This document shows, one piece after another, positions 41,565-51,277 of a DNA stretch of 64,000 nt. The notes beneath the pieces were generated by a model that saw nothing but the letters and a program-made list of their open reading frames with translations, had not been told where the DNA came from and did not search any database. The DNA is taken from contig NZ_VATY01000006.1 in the NCBI RefSeq assembly GCF_005885635.1, forward strand, positions 1-64,000, read 5' to 3'. The position numbers and the translations under genes are program-made. Position 1 is the stretch's first letter. Each line of letters starts with the position of its first letter. This DNA is from Maribacter algarum (ex Zhang et al. 2020) (GTDB taxonomy: Bacteria; Bacteroidota; Bacteroidia; Flavobacteriales; Flavobacteriaceae).

Positions 41565-43943
41565 ATGTTTAAGAATTATGTCAAAATAGCAGTACGAGGT
41601 ATGGTACGTAGTAGATTGTTTACGGCAATCAACCTGATTGGCCTTGCAATTAGCATGTCTGTTGGTCTTTTGATAATCACTTTTGTTTCAGATTTGGTTT
41701 CTTATGACAACTTCCATGAGAACAAAGACAATATTTATAGAGTTCTTACATCAGATCAAAAACCAAATGAACCTTTGTTTACACTTGCTTCAACTTCGGT
41801 GAAGACTGGCCAATTTATTAGAGAGTCTCTTGATGAAGTTGAAGATGTCACAACACTAAGTCTGGGCTTCAACGGTGTTGCTGAAATAGAAGATAAAAAA
41901 TTACCAGTTCAGGCCTATTGGGCGGATAACTCTTTTCTGAATGTTTTCACATTTCCTTTGATAGAAGGCAGTTCTATTTCGGCTTTAAAAGATCCATATT
42001 CTATAGTATTGACCGAAAAATCAGCTAACAAACTGTTTGGAAAGCAGAATGCAATGGGAAATACCATAAAGTTTGGCGATGATATTTATACCGTTACCGG
42101 AATACTAAAGGACATTCCAAAACTTTCCTATCTAAATTTTGAAGTGTTGGTTTCCTTTTCGACAGCTGAAGTTCAATTTTCCCATACAGATGGTAATTTT
42201 TTTAACTGGAATAATTTTTATGGAAGCTATACATATGTTTTGCTCCCAGAAGGATACGATCCTATGACTCTTCAGAGTAGTCTTGACCAGCTTTCAAGAA
42301 TTGAAAATGCCAAGCTTAATGACCGAAATATTTCACTTTCCCTACAACCTTTAACCAAAATTTCTATTGCGGATTCCATTTCAAATGAAATAGGTCCCAC
42401 AATCGATAGTTTTGCTATTTGGGTTTTAATCGGATTGGCTTTTGTCGTAATAGTTTCGGCATGTTTCAACTATACAAATCTATCTATCGCTCGAGCATTA
42501 AAACGCTCTAAAGAGGTTGGTGTTCGAAAAGTAATCGGAGCAAAACGTAGTCAGGTAGTAACCCAATTCATTATTGAATCCGTAGTAATTTCCCTTTTAT
42601 CCTTGGTTTTAGCCGTGGTACTATTTGTTTTTTTGCGAGAGCAGTTTATCGCGTTACATGCATATATAGATCAGCTGGCTGTCATGGAATTATCGCCAAA
42701 ATTGATAGTGTCATTTGTGTGTTTGGCAATTATCATAGGAATTATTGCTGGAGTATTTCCAGCTTTGTTCTTCTCAAAAATAAAAGTGCTACAAGTTCTA
42801 AAAGGATCAGCATCTTTACAGTTGTTTAAGCGAGTAAACCTTAGAAAAACACTGATTGTTGTGCAATATGTCTTTTCGCTTATATTCATAACCACCACGG
42901 TAATCGGTTACGCGCAGTACAAGAACTTTATTTCATTTGATCTTGGTTTTGATACGGAAAATATCCTAAATATTGAATTGCAGGGTAATAATGGGGATCT
43001 TTTGGCAGAAAAGCTCCAGAGGATACCTGCTATCCAAGATTTGTCAAGATCCAGTATAGTTACAAGTCTTGGTCGACAAAATAGGGTTCTTTTAAAGTAT
43101 AATGACCCGAATGACTCTTCTGAGGTATTGGAGAATACGGTAAATGAAAACTACTTAACATTACACGGGCATAATTTTTTGGCTGGAAGTAATTTTAAAG
43201 AAACGAGTGGTAGCGAGGTAATAGTAAATGAAAAGCTATTAAAGAGGTTCAGCATATTTGAAAATGATCCTAACGAAGCCATTGGCGAAACGGTAATAGT
43301 TAATGGTAAAGAACATGTAATAACCGGTGTTCTTGAAGACTTTCATTATGAAAGAGCTGAAAGCCATATAAAACCGACTATCCTTCGTTTTTCCTCGATG
43401 CCAAAGGGATACATTAATGCCAAGATAATTACTGATAATGTACCTGAAACACTAGCTCAAATTGAAAGTGCGTGGAAAGAGTTGGATGAAGTTCGCCCAT
43501 TAGAAGCAAAACTATATACCGATTCCATAGAAAAGGCTTTTAGCGCGGTATCAATGCTCATTAAGATAATTGGTTTTCTGGCATTTTTGGCCATCTGCAT
43601 ATCATCTTTAGGCCTATTAGGCATGGTCGTATTTACAACGGAAACTAGGCTTAAAGAAATCGGTATTAGAAAGGTGCTTGGTGCCGCTGGAGGCAGTCTT
43701 GTCTATTTGCTGGGTAAAAGTTATTTGATTTTACTTACAATAGCGGCATTGCTTGCTATACCCATTACTTATATCATCTTCGACAAACTTATTTTGACAA
43801 ATATAGCTTATCCGAAAGCCATTGCACTAAGTGAATTGACAATTGGTTTCTTTGCTATTTTGATATTGGCTTTTCTAATGATAGGATCTCAGACTATAAA
43901 GGCAGTAAATACCAATCCTTCGAAAATTCTCAGGGATGAATAA
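41565..43943 (+). CDS. FtsX/MacB-type ABC permease, array member 2
   Basis: A 792-residue two-module permease starting MFKNYVKIAVRGMVRSRLFTAINLIGL. The central FtsX block begins FAIWVLIGLAFVVIVSACFNYTNLSIARAL and carries KEVGVRKVIGA. The C-terminal block carries KEIGIRKVLGA. It is the most divergent at its end: NPSKILRDE in place of NPVKSLRTE. The last periplasmic loop contains a basic-rich stretch (RLLKRFSIFENDPNEAIG-like). The intergenic distance to member 1 is 39 bases, with an AATCAA-rich leader before the ATG, and to member 3 only 17 bases, so one transcript is expected. Confidence 0.92.
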   Translation: MFKNYVKIAVRGMVRSRLFTAINLIGLAISMSVGLLIITFVSDLVSYDNFHENKDNIYRVLTSDQKPNEPLFTLASTSVKTGQFIRESLDEVEDVTTLSLGFNGVAEIEDKKLPVQAYWADNSFLNVFTFPLIEGSSISALKDPYSIVLTEKSANKLFGKQNAMGNTIKFGDDIYTVTGILKDIPKLSYLNFEVLVSFSTAEVQFSHTDGNFFNWNNFYGSYTYVLLPEGYDPMTLQSSLDQLSRIENAKLNDRNISLSLQPLTKISIADSISNEIGPTIDSFAIWVLIGLAFVVIVSACFNYTNLSIARALKRSKEVGVRKVIGAKRSQVVTQFIIESVVISLLSLVLAVVLFVFLREQFIALHAYIDQLAVMELSPKLIVSFVCLAIIIGIIAGVFPALFFSKIKVLQVLKGSASLQLFKRVNLRKTLIVVQYVFSLIFITTTVIGYAQYKNFISFDLGFDTENILNIELQGNNGDLLAEKLQRIPAIQDLSRSSIVTSLGRQNRVLLKYNDPNDSSEVLENTVNENYLTLHGHNFLAGSNFKETSGSEVIVNEKLLKRFSIFENDPNEAIGETVIVNGKEHVITGVLEDFHYERAESHIKPTILRFSSMPKGYINAKIITDNVPETLAQIESAWKELDEVRPLEAKLYTDSIEKAFSAVSMLIKIIGFLAFLAICISSLGLLGMVVFTTETRLKEIGIRKVLGAAGGSLVYLLGKSYLILLTIAALLAIPITYIIFDKLILTNIAYPKAIALSELTIGFFAILILAFLMIGSQTIKAVNTNPSKILRDE

Positions 43944-43960
43944 TTTAAGAAAAAAGTATC

Positions 43961-46345
43961 ATGTTTAAAAACTATATAAAAATCGCTTGGCGGAACCTTT
44001 TAAAAAGAAAGGTTTTCACCTTTATCAATGTTGTAGGATTGGCCATTGGTTTTGGCAGTAGCATATTGATTTATCTGTTTTTGAATTATAACCTATCCTT
44101 TGATAATTTTCATGTCAATGGAGATAGAATATATCGCATAAATACCGAGCAACATAGAGATGATATTGAGTATGATCCCAGTGTACCACCAGCTTTTGCC
44201 AATGTTTTTCGTGAGGAGTATGATTATTCCGAAAGGGTAGCAAAAATTGCTTTTCAAGGTGGATTACTAATTGATATCGATGACAATGGATATCAAAAAA
44301 AACTAAAACAAGATGTTGCCTATGCTGAAGAAGATTTCTTTAACATATTCAGTTTTCCATTAATTTACGGGGGCACAGAAGTTTCTTTATCTGAACCAAA
44401 TACGGCTGTTCTTACCGAAGCAATGGCTATCAAGATGTTCGGTCAATCGGATGTGGTTGGTAAAACATTCGTTTTGGAAAAGGACAAAACGATTACTATT
44501 ACGGGTGTTTTAAAGAACTTTCCAAGGACCTCTCATTTCACAGACGAATTGTTTGTTTCTTTTGAAAACCTTATAGATATATTCGAATTTGCTGCAGGAG
44601 AAAATTGGGGAGGTATTACATCGAATTTGGAAACCTATACGCTATTAAAACCAAATCAGAATATTGCGAATATCGAGACGGCTTTATTGCAGCTTCCCAA
44701 AAAACACCGTCCAAATAGTAAAACTAGGCATCTTTATAAGTTGCAAAATTTAAGTGATATTCACTTTAGCCCTGATTATGGTGGCCTTGACCCTAATTTA
44801 TTGTGGATTTTTGGAATCGTCGGACTGTTTCTTATTGTAATCGCCGGAATTAATTTCATCAACATTTCTAGCGCGCAAGCCTTTTATCGGTCTAAAGAAA
44901 TAGGGATACGAAAAGTATTAGGGAGTTTTAAAACGCATCTATTCTGGCAGTTTTTAACGGAAACTTTTGTAATAAGTCTTTTTGCTCTTGGATTGGGATT
45001 GGTATTTGCCGCTTTGTTTCTACCTATGTTTAACGACCTTTTTAGAATTCAGCTCGAGCTAAGCGATTTGTTAAGCGTACAATTCTTCTCTTACATATTG
45101 ACAATCTTGGTTGTAGTTTCATTTTTATCAGGAAGTTACCCCGGATTATTAATGAGTCGTATCGTTCCGGTATTGGCGCTAAAGGGCAAGTTAAGTCATA
45201 ATGACACAGGAAGTTCTTCCACCCGGAAATTTTTAGTAATAGCCCAATTTGTGATATCCATTGTTTTAATTGCTTCCACTATAATAATATCAAAGCAAAT
45301 TGATTATGCGGTCAATTCAGATTTAGGCTTTAATAAGGAGTCCATAGTAATGTTGCCCATTCCCAGTGATATTGAAGAAGAAAATTTATACAGCCTTAAG
45401 AACAGGATGAAACAAATCGCCGGAGTAGAAAATGTTTCCGGATGTTTGAGTAGTCCGGGTGCTGCCGAGAATAATTGGGGAACAGGGATACGATTTCATA
45501 CAAAACCGGAGGTCGAAGAGTTCAATATTCAGGCAAAACTTGCCGATGAGGACTATATCGAAACGTTTGGTCTAGAACTAGTTGCAGGAAGAAATTTTTT
45601 CAAAAAAGATACATTGGATGAAGTTTTGGTCAACGAAAAATTGGCGAAAAAGTTAGGACTTGATTCATCTGAAGAAATGTTAGGTAAGCAAATTGCAGTT
45701 AATGGAGAAACGATAAAGGCTACTATTGTTGGAGTAGTTAAAGACTTTCATGACCAAAACTTTACCAGTGATATCAACCCTATTTTCATCGCTCCATATA
45801 CCAATGCCTATGGTGAGATTGCGGTTAAAATGAACCCTCTAAATAGAAAACAAACCCTATCCAAAATAGATGAACGTTGGTCCGAAACTTTTGATGGCTA
45901 CATTTTCGAATATCGTTTCTTAGATGACCGTGTTGCAGAGCAATATGAACGAGAGCAGCGGTATTTGTCCCTTTCCAAAGTATTTTCGGGTCTTGCTATA
46001 CTCATAGGTTGCTTGGGGCTATACGGACTGATTTTGTTCTTTGTTGGGCAGCGAACAAAAGAAATTGGAATTCGAAAAGTCTTGGGCAGTAACGTAAGTA
46101 GTATACTGGCCCTGTTCTCCATTGATTTTTTAAAGCTGGTATTGATAGCTGGTTTAATTGCAACTCCGGTTACCTGGTATTTTATGAATGAGTGGCTGCA
46201 AGAATATACCTATAGAACGGAAATTCACTGGTGGTACTTCGCCATCGCGGTTCTTCTGATAATGTTGATTACAATGATTACCATAAGTTACCAAACCTTA
46301 AAAGTTGCATTTACGAGCCCAGTAAAAAGCCTCCGAACAGAATGA
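43961..46345 (+). CDS. FtsX/MacB-type ABC permease, array member 3
   Basis: A 794-residue permease starting MFKNYIKIAWRNLLKRKVFTFINVVGLAIGFGSSILIYLFL. Both coupling motifs read KEIGIRKVLGS. The second FtsX block has an unusual ILFFVGQRTKEIG where the others have F(T/V)AEQR, so the conserved AE pair is missing. The first periplasmic domain includes the RIYRINTEQH and KMFGQSDVVGKTF segments that recur in all members (the Q/E-xA-x-KLFG pattern). It ends SPVKSLRTE and is separated by 35 bases, including the repeated leader, from member 4. Confidence 0.92.
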   Translation: MFKNYIKIAWRNLLKRKVFTFINVVGLAIGFGSSILIYLFLNYNLSFDNFHVNGDRIYRINTEQHRDDIEYDPSVPPAFANVFREEYDYSERVAKIAFQGGLLIDIDDNGYQKKLKQDVAYAEEDFFNIFSFPLIYGGTEVSLSEPNTAVLTEAMAIKMFGQSDVVGKTFVLEKDKTITITGVLKNFPRTSHFTDELFVSFENLIDIFEFAAGENWGGITSNLETYTLLKPNQNIANIETALLQLPKKHRPNSKTRHLYKLQNLSDIHFSPDYGGLDPNLLWIFGIVGLFLIVIAGINFINISSAQAFYRSKEIGIRKVLGSFKTHLFWQFLTETFVISLFALGLGLVFAALFLPMFNDLFRIQLELSDLLSVQFFSYILTILVVVSFLSGSYPGLLMSRIVPVLALKGKLSHNDTGSSSTRKFLVIAQFVISIVLIASTIIISKQIDYAVNSDLGFNKESIVMLPIPSDIEEENLYSLKNRMKQIAGVENVSGCLSSPGAAENNWGTGIRFHTKPEVEEFNIQAKLADEDYIETFGLELVAGRNFFKKDTLDEVLVNEKLAKKLGLDSSEEMLGKQIAVNGETIKATIVGVVKDFHDQNFTSDINPIFIAPYTNAYGEIAVKMNPLNRKQTLSKIDERWSETFDGYIFEYRFLDDRVAEQYEREQRYLSLSKVFSGLAILIGCLGLYGLILFFVGQRTKEIGIRKVLGSNVSSILALFSIDFLKLVLIAGLIATPVTWYFMNEWLQEYTYRTEIHWWYFAIAVLLIMLITMITISYQTLKVAFTSPVKSLRTE

Positions 46346-46380
46346 AATAATACGTAAAAAATCAATCAAAATCATCAATC

Positions 46381-48744
46381 ATGTTTAAAAACTATTTAAA
46401 AATCGCTTGGCGAAACCTCTGGAAGAACAAAGGATATAGTGCACTTAATATTTTCGGACTGGCTATAGGCATAACCTGTGCCAGTTTGATATTGTTATGG
46501 GTTGAAGACGAAGTGAGTTTTGATAGTGTTTTTCCTAAGTATGACCAAGTATACTATGTACCGACAAACAATCAATTTGATGGCGAATGGCGTACGTTTT
46601 ATGAGTCTTCTCCTGGACCCCTTGCAAAAGCAATGAAAGATGAGATTCCTGGAATTGTTGGCAGTTCCAGAACAATGGGGGAAAGTCTTTTGTTTACTAT
46701 GGGCGATAAAGGGATTAATAGATACGGACGATTTGTAGACCCAGATTTTTTAAGCATATTCAGTCTTTCTTTTGTTGAAGGAAGTTTGGCCAACGCGTTT
46801 AAAGATTTTGATGCTATTGTTATTTCTAGTAAAATGGCAGCTCAACTTTATGGCCAAAACACGAGTGCTTTAGGCAAGGTAATTCTGGTCAATAACGATA
46901 CAAATTACCGTATTACAGGGGTTTTTGAAGACTTACCGAGTAATGTGTCTTTTGGTTTCAATTGGGTCGCTCCATTTGAAAGACATGCAATAGGTAAAGA
47001 GTGGATGAAAGATTATCGAAATGGTTTTGCCGATACATTTGTGGAGCTTTCGCCGGAAGCCGATTTCGAAACGGTTGATTCCAAAGTACAAAAACTTATT
47101 CCCTCAAAAGTTGAAAACGATCCTAGTGAAAGATATGCCTTTTTGCACCCAATGAAAGATTGGCATCTGCGGTCTAGTTTTAAGAATGGAAAAAAAGTAG
47201 GTGGTCAAATTACCAACGTACGTTTATTTGCCCTAATTGGAATTATCATTCTACTCATTGCCTGTATCAACTTTATGAATCTTTCCACAGCGAGAAGCGA
47301 AAAAAGAGGAAAAGAAGTGGGCGTGCGAAAAGTTTTGGGCTCTGGCAAAAAAAGATTGATTACACAATTCATTGCTGAAGCAATGATTACTGCAGCTATG
47401 GCGACAATAGTAAGCGTAGTTTTACTGACAATTTTGCTGCCTCAATTTAATACCCTTATTGAAAAACAATTAGAATTTCGGCTTTTTGACCCAATACATT
47501 TACTTTCACTTTTAGGAATTACCCTAATATGTGGTCTACTTGCGGGTTGGTATCCCGCCTTTTACCTATCCTCGTTCAAACCCATAGCAGTAATCAAAGG
47601 AGTAAAAGCCAAAGGGGGAAGTGCTACCATAATTCGAAAAGGACTGGTTGTCGCACAATTTGTTGTTTCCATCATATTTATCATAAGTACTATCATTATC
47701 TATCAACAGCTACAACATGTTAAAAATCGTGATTTAGGATATCAAAAAGAGAATCTCCTCAGAATGGATGTAAATGGAGATATCATCAAAAATATCAAGC
47801 CTATTAGACAGGAAATGATTGCTTCGGGCGTGATTGAAAAAGTTGCCCTAATGAATAGCAATATTCTTGATGGAGGCAACAATAGATCGGGTCTGGAATG
47901 GGAAGGTGGTAAAAATACCGAGGAAGTGCTCGTTTCACAAAGGTATATTAGTTCTGATTTTTTTGATACGGCTGGGATAGAAATTATTGAGGGCCATGGA
48001 TTTAATGAAAATTTTAGGGTGGATAGCACAAACGTGCTGGTTACGCAGTCTTTTGCAAAGCTAATGGGTCCAGGAAGTGCCCTTGGTAAAATCATTCGTA
48101 ACGACGAAGACACCTACACAGTGATCGGAGTGGTGAAGGATTATTTATATGGTGACATGTATGGTACAAGCGACCCAGTCATGTTCTACAATAACCCTAA
48201 GTACACCTACCATGTATACGTAAAAGTTAAACCAGACATTGCATTAGCGGAAATTCTACCCATCATGAAAGGAGTGATGAAAAAGCACAACCCTGCTTTT
48301 CCCTTTGAATATGATTTTGTAAATGATTCTTTTAATTCCATGTTCAGAAGTGAAAAACTTATTGGTAACCTTTCGAAAATTTTTGCCTTGCTCGCCATAA
48401 TCATTTCATGTTTGGGCTTGTTTGGCCTTTCCGCTTTCACTGCAGAGCAACGCAGAAAAGAAATAGGGGTTCGCAAAGTACTAGGGTCTAGCGTGGCTGG
48501 GATTGTACAACTTTTATCAAAAGATTTTATTCGTCTGGTATTGATTGCCCTCTTAGTAGCGATTCCACTAGCATGGTGGGGTATGCAAAATTGGTTGGAA
48601 AGTTTCGCGTACCGTATAGAAATCAATTGGTCGGTATTTGCAGTTGCGGGTTTTGCAGCTATTTGCATTGCTATGCTGACAGTAAGCTTTCAGGCTGTTA
48701 AAGCGGCAGTTGCCAATCCTGTCAAGAGTCTACGTACTGAATAA
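46381..48744 (+). CDS. FtsX/MacB-type ABC permease, array member 4
   Basis: A 787-residue permease starting MFKNYLKIAWRNLWKNKGYS, the array consensus. The central block (about 275-400) begins VRLFALIGIIILLIACINFMNLSTARSEKRGKEVGVRKVLGS. The C-terminal block has LSAFTAEQRRKEIGVRKVLGS. The first periplasmic domain is slightly short compared with the others. The DNA around its start is nearly identical to that of members 5, 6 and 8, so gene conversion or duplication is possible. It ends NPVKSLRTE. Confidence 0.92.
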   Translation: MFKNYLKIAWRNLWKNKGYSALNIFGLAIGITCASLILLWVEDEVSFDSVFPKYDQVYYVPTNNQFDGEWRTFYESSPGPLAKAMKDEIPGIVGSSRTMGESLLFTMGDKGINRYGRFVDPDFLSIFSLSFVEGSLANAFKDFDAIVISSKMAAQLYGQNTSALGKVILVNNDTNYRITGVFEDLPSNVSFGFNWVAPFERHAIGKEWMKDYRNGFADTFVELSPEADFETVDSKVQKLIPSKVENDPSERYAFLHPMKDWHLRSSFKNGKKVGGQITNVRLFALIGIIILLIACINFMNLSTARSEKRGKEVGVRKVLGSGKKRLITQFIAEAMITAAMATIVSVVLLTILLPQFNTLIEKQLEFRLFDPIHLLSLLGITLICGLLAGWYPAFYLSSFKPIAVIKGVKAKGGSATIIRKGLVVAQFVVSIIFIISTIIIYQQLQHVKNRDLGYQKENLLRMDVNGDIIKNIKPIRQEMIASGVIEKVALMNSNILDGGNNRSGLEWEGGKNTEEVLVSQRYISSDFFDTAGIEIIEGHGFNENFRVDSTNVLVTQSFAKLMGPGSALGKIIRNDEDTYTVIGVVKDYLYGDMYGTSDPVMFYNNPKYTYHVYVKVKPDIALAEILPIMKGVMKKHNPAFPFEYDFVNDSFNSMFRSEKLIGNLSKIFALLAIIISCLGLFGLSAFTAEQRRKEIGVRKVLGSSVAGIVQLLSKDFIRLVLIALLVAIPLAWWGMQNWLESFAYRIEINWSVFAVAGFAAICIAMLTVSFQAVKAAVANPVKSLRTE

Positions 48745-48770
48745 TTCATCAATCAAAAAAATCATCAATC

Positions 48771-51200
48771 ATGATTAAAAACTATTTAAAAATCGCTTGG
48801 CGGAACTTAACAAAAAACAAACAACAGACCATAATCAATTTGTTTGGGCTTACAGTGGGTACTGTAAGTTGTCTTACAATTTTACTATATGTTTTTAATC
48901 AAACGGGTTACGATGACCATCATGAGAATGTATCGTCTATTTATCGAATAACTTCCTCTTTCGATGGGTCGCAGCAAAATACCGATGATATAGTGACTGC
49001 GACTTCTTCGCCTCCTATAGCATTTGCAATGAAAGAGGATTTCCCTGAAGTTGAGGAAGTCACCCGGGTTATTCAGTTGGATCTGTTTTTTACGAATCTT
49101 TTGCGCTCAGCCACTAGCAAAGAGGGATCTTACGAACCTAGGGCTTATATGGCTGACTCCACTTTTTTCAATGTTTTTAACTACAAATTTTTAGAAGGTA
49201 ATGCTGAAACAGCTTTGGATGAACCAGCAGATTTAGTTCTTTCATCAGGCTTGGCAAATAAACTTTTTGGAAATGAAAAGGCTTTGGGTAAAACCATTTT
49301 ATGGGGTGCTGGTGAGAATCCTATGACGTTTACAGTTTCTGGGGTTTTTGATGAAAATTATAAAAAATCACATTTGAACCCTAATTACATTGTTGGTATA
49401 AATACTGCAGGTTTTGGAGGGTATGTGAGGGGAATAACAAACTTTGCGACCGAGAACTTTGCCTACAGCTATGTAAAACTAAAACCTAACATCGATGGTA
49501 AAGAAGTGGAACAAAAATTAGCTGGGTTTTTAGGGGCTAGAGGAGGCAAAGATCTTGATGATAGTGGAATCAAGAAAGTTTTGACTTTACAAAGTATTGC
49601 AAATATTCATCTTTACTCCAAAGGAATAAGGAATCAAATAGACTTAGTATCGGATATCCAATACCTTTATTTCTTATTGACTTTAGCTTTGTTTATTCAG
49701 CTAGTAGCTTGTATCAATTTCATTAATTTGAGTACGGCACGTGCTAGTAAAAGAGCTAAGGAAATAGGAATTCGAAAAGTGGTAGGTGCAGGTAAAAGTT
49801 CTTTGATAAGGCAATTTTTAGGAGAATCACTTCTTCTTTCATTATTTAGTGTACTACTTAGTATTCCCATTACAATGTTATTGCTGCCTTTTGTAAATGA
49901 AATAACACAGGGAGAGATAATTTATACCGATGTATTGAATTGGAAAATAGGTACTCTTTTGTTTGGCCTCGGAATTTTTACTGGCTTTGTCTCGGGCATT
50001 TATCCAGCCTTAGTACTTTCCTCAATAAAACCTATTAAAGTTCTTAAGAGCACAATTAATTTGCAGTCTGGAAGTGGTAATTTTAGAAAGGCACTAGTTA
50101 TTTTTCAATTCGTAATATCAATTGCCTTGATAACTGCGGTCATTATCGTTACCCAACAGTTTCGCTATACCCAAAACAAAGACCTTGGCTTCAGTAAAGA
50201 AAACCTTTTAACGGTTCGGTTAAACCGTTTCGAGGAAACCAGCGCTTTTAGTGCCTTGAAATCCCAGTTTTTAACCATTCCAGGGGTTACAAAAGTTGCT
50301 GGGACGTTATATGCTCCATCTGAGATGATATTAATGGATCGGGGTTTGCATTTACCGGGAAAAAACCCCGAAAACAAAACCTTGGTAAAGCTTAATCTAA
50401 TTACTGAGGGTTATTTTGAAACTATGGATATTACATTGCTTCAAGGACGTGACCTAAGGGAAGCTGACAATAATCAAATTATCGTAAATCAAGCATTGCT
50501 AAAGGCCTTCAACATATCCGAAGAAAATGCCGTTGGATCCAAACTATTATCTACATATGAACAGCAGACACAGGAATTTGAAATTGTAGGCTTAGTTGGG
50601 GATTATCACTATACTTCGTTAAAAGAAAAAATAGCTCCCTTAATGCTGGCGAAAAATAATGATCCTGGCTGGCTGGTCGTACAATCTAAAACTGACAACT
50701 ATCAACAACTACTAAATAGCCTTGAAAATACTTGGAACAATATAGTAAAGGACACTCCTTTTACCTATGCCTTTGTTGATCAAGAAGTCGGTAAACTTTA
50801 TGAAGAAGAAATACGACTGGGAAAAATTTCAGCAGTATTTACGTTTTTGGCGATTCTAATTAGCTGCCTCGGTTTGTTTGGTCTTATTTCCTACGTTGCA
50901 GAACAGAAGAAAAAAGAAATCGGAATTCGAAAAGTATTGGGAGCAAGCATTAATTCCGTAATAAAATTACTTACGAAGGACTTTCTTAAACTCGTTGGTA
51001 TTGCCTTTTTAATCGCTGCCCCTGTCGCGTATTATTTTATGCAACTTTGGTTGGAGGGATACACCTATCGTATCGATATTCAATGGTGGGTTTTTGCTAT
51101 GGCAGGTAGCTTTGCTTTGGTTATAACCTTGCTTACCGTAGGCTTTCAATCGATAAAATCTGCACTAGCCAACCCAGTAAAAAGTTTACGAACGGAGTGA
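48771..51200 (+). CDS. FtsX/MacB-type ABC permease, array member 5
   Basis: An 809-residue permease starting MIKNYLKIAWRNLTKNKQQTIINLFGL, with Ile at residue 2 where most have Phe. The central block starts IQYLYFLLTLALFIQLVACINFINLSTARASKRAKEIGIRKVVGA and the C-terminal block has AEQKKKEIGIRKVLGA. The first periplasmic domain has an insertion (GFGGYVRGITNFATENF) that adds to its length. It ends NPVKSLRTE. After it comes a wider, 77-base gap without a recognisable promoter or terminator. Confidence 0.92.
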   Translation: MIKNYLKIAWRNLTKNKQQTIINLFGLTVGTVSCLTILLYVFNQTGYDDHHENVSSIYRITSSFDGSQQNTDDIVTATSSPPIAFAMKEDFPEVEEVTRVIQLDLFFTNLLRSATSKEGSYEPRAYMADSTFFNVFNYKFLEGNAETALDEPADLVLSSGLANKLFGNEKALGKTILWGAGENPMTFTVSGVFDENYKKSHLNPNYIVGINTAGFGGYVRGITNFATENFAYSYVKLKPNIDGKEVEQKLAGFLGARGGKDLDDSGIKKVLTLQSIANIHLYSKGIRNQIDLVSDIQYLYFLLTLALFIQLVACINFINLSTARASKRAKEIGIRKVVGAGKSSLIRQFLGESLLLSLFSVLLSIPITMLLLPFVNEITQGEIIYTDVLNWKIGTLLFGLGIFTGFVSGIYPALVLSSIKPIKVLKSTINLQSGSGNFRKALVIFQFVISIALITAVIIVTQQFRYTQNKDLGFSKENLLTVRLNRFEETSAFSALKSQFLTIPGVTKVAGTLYAPSEMILMDRGLHLPGKNPENKTLVKLNLITEGYFETMDITLLQGRDLREADNNQIIVNQALLKAFNISEENAVGSKLLSTYEQQTQEFEIVGLVGDYHYTSLKEKIAPLMLAKNNDPGWLVVQSKTDNYQQLLNSLENTWNNIVKDTPFTYAFVDQEVGKLYEEEIRLGKISAVFTFLAILISCLGLFGLISYVAEQKKKEIGIRKVLGASINSVIKLLTKDFLKLVGIAFLIAAPVAYYFMQLWLEGYTYRIDIQWWVFAMAGSFALVITLLTVGFQSIKSALANPVKSLRTE

Positions 51201-51277
51201 AACAATTGAGCATAAAATGACTCTTTATATAAGAACGGACTAACAACTTAAATCATTATCAATCAAAATCGTCAATC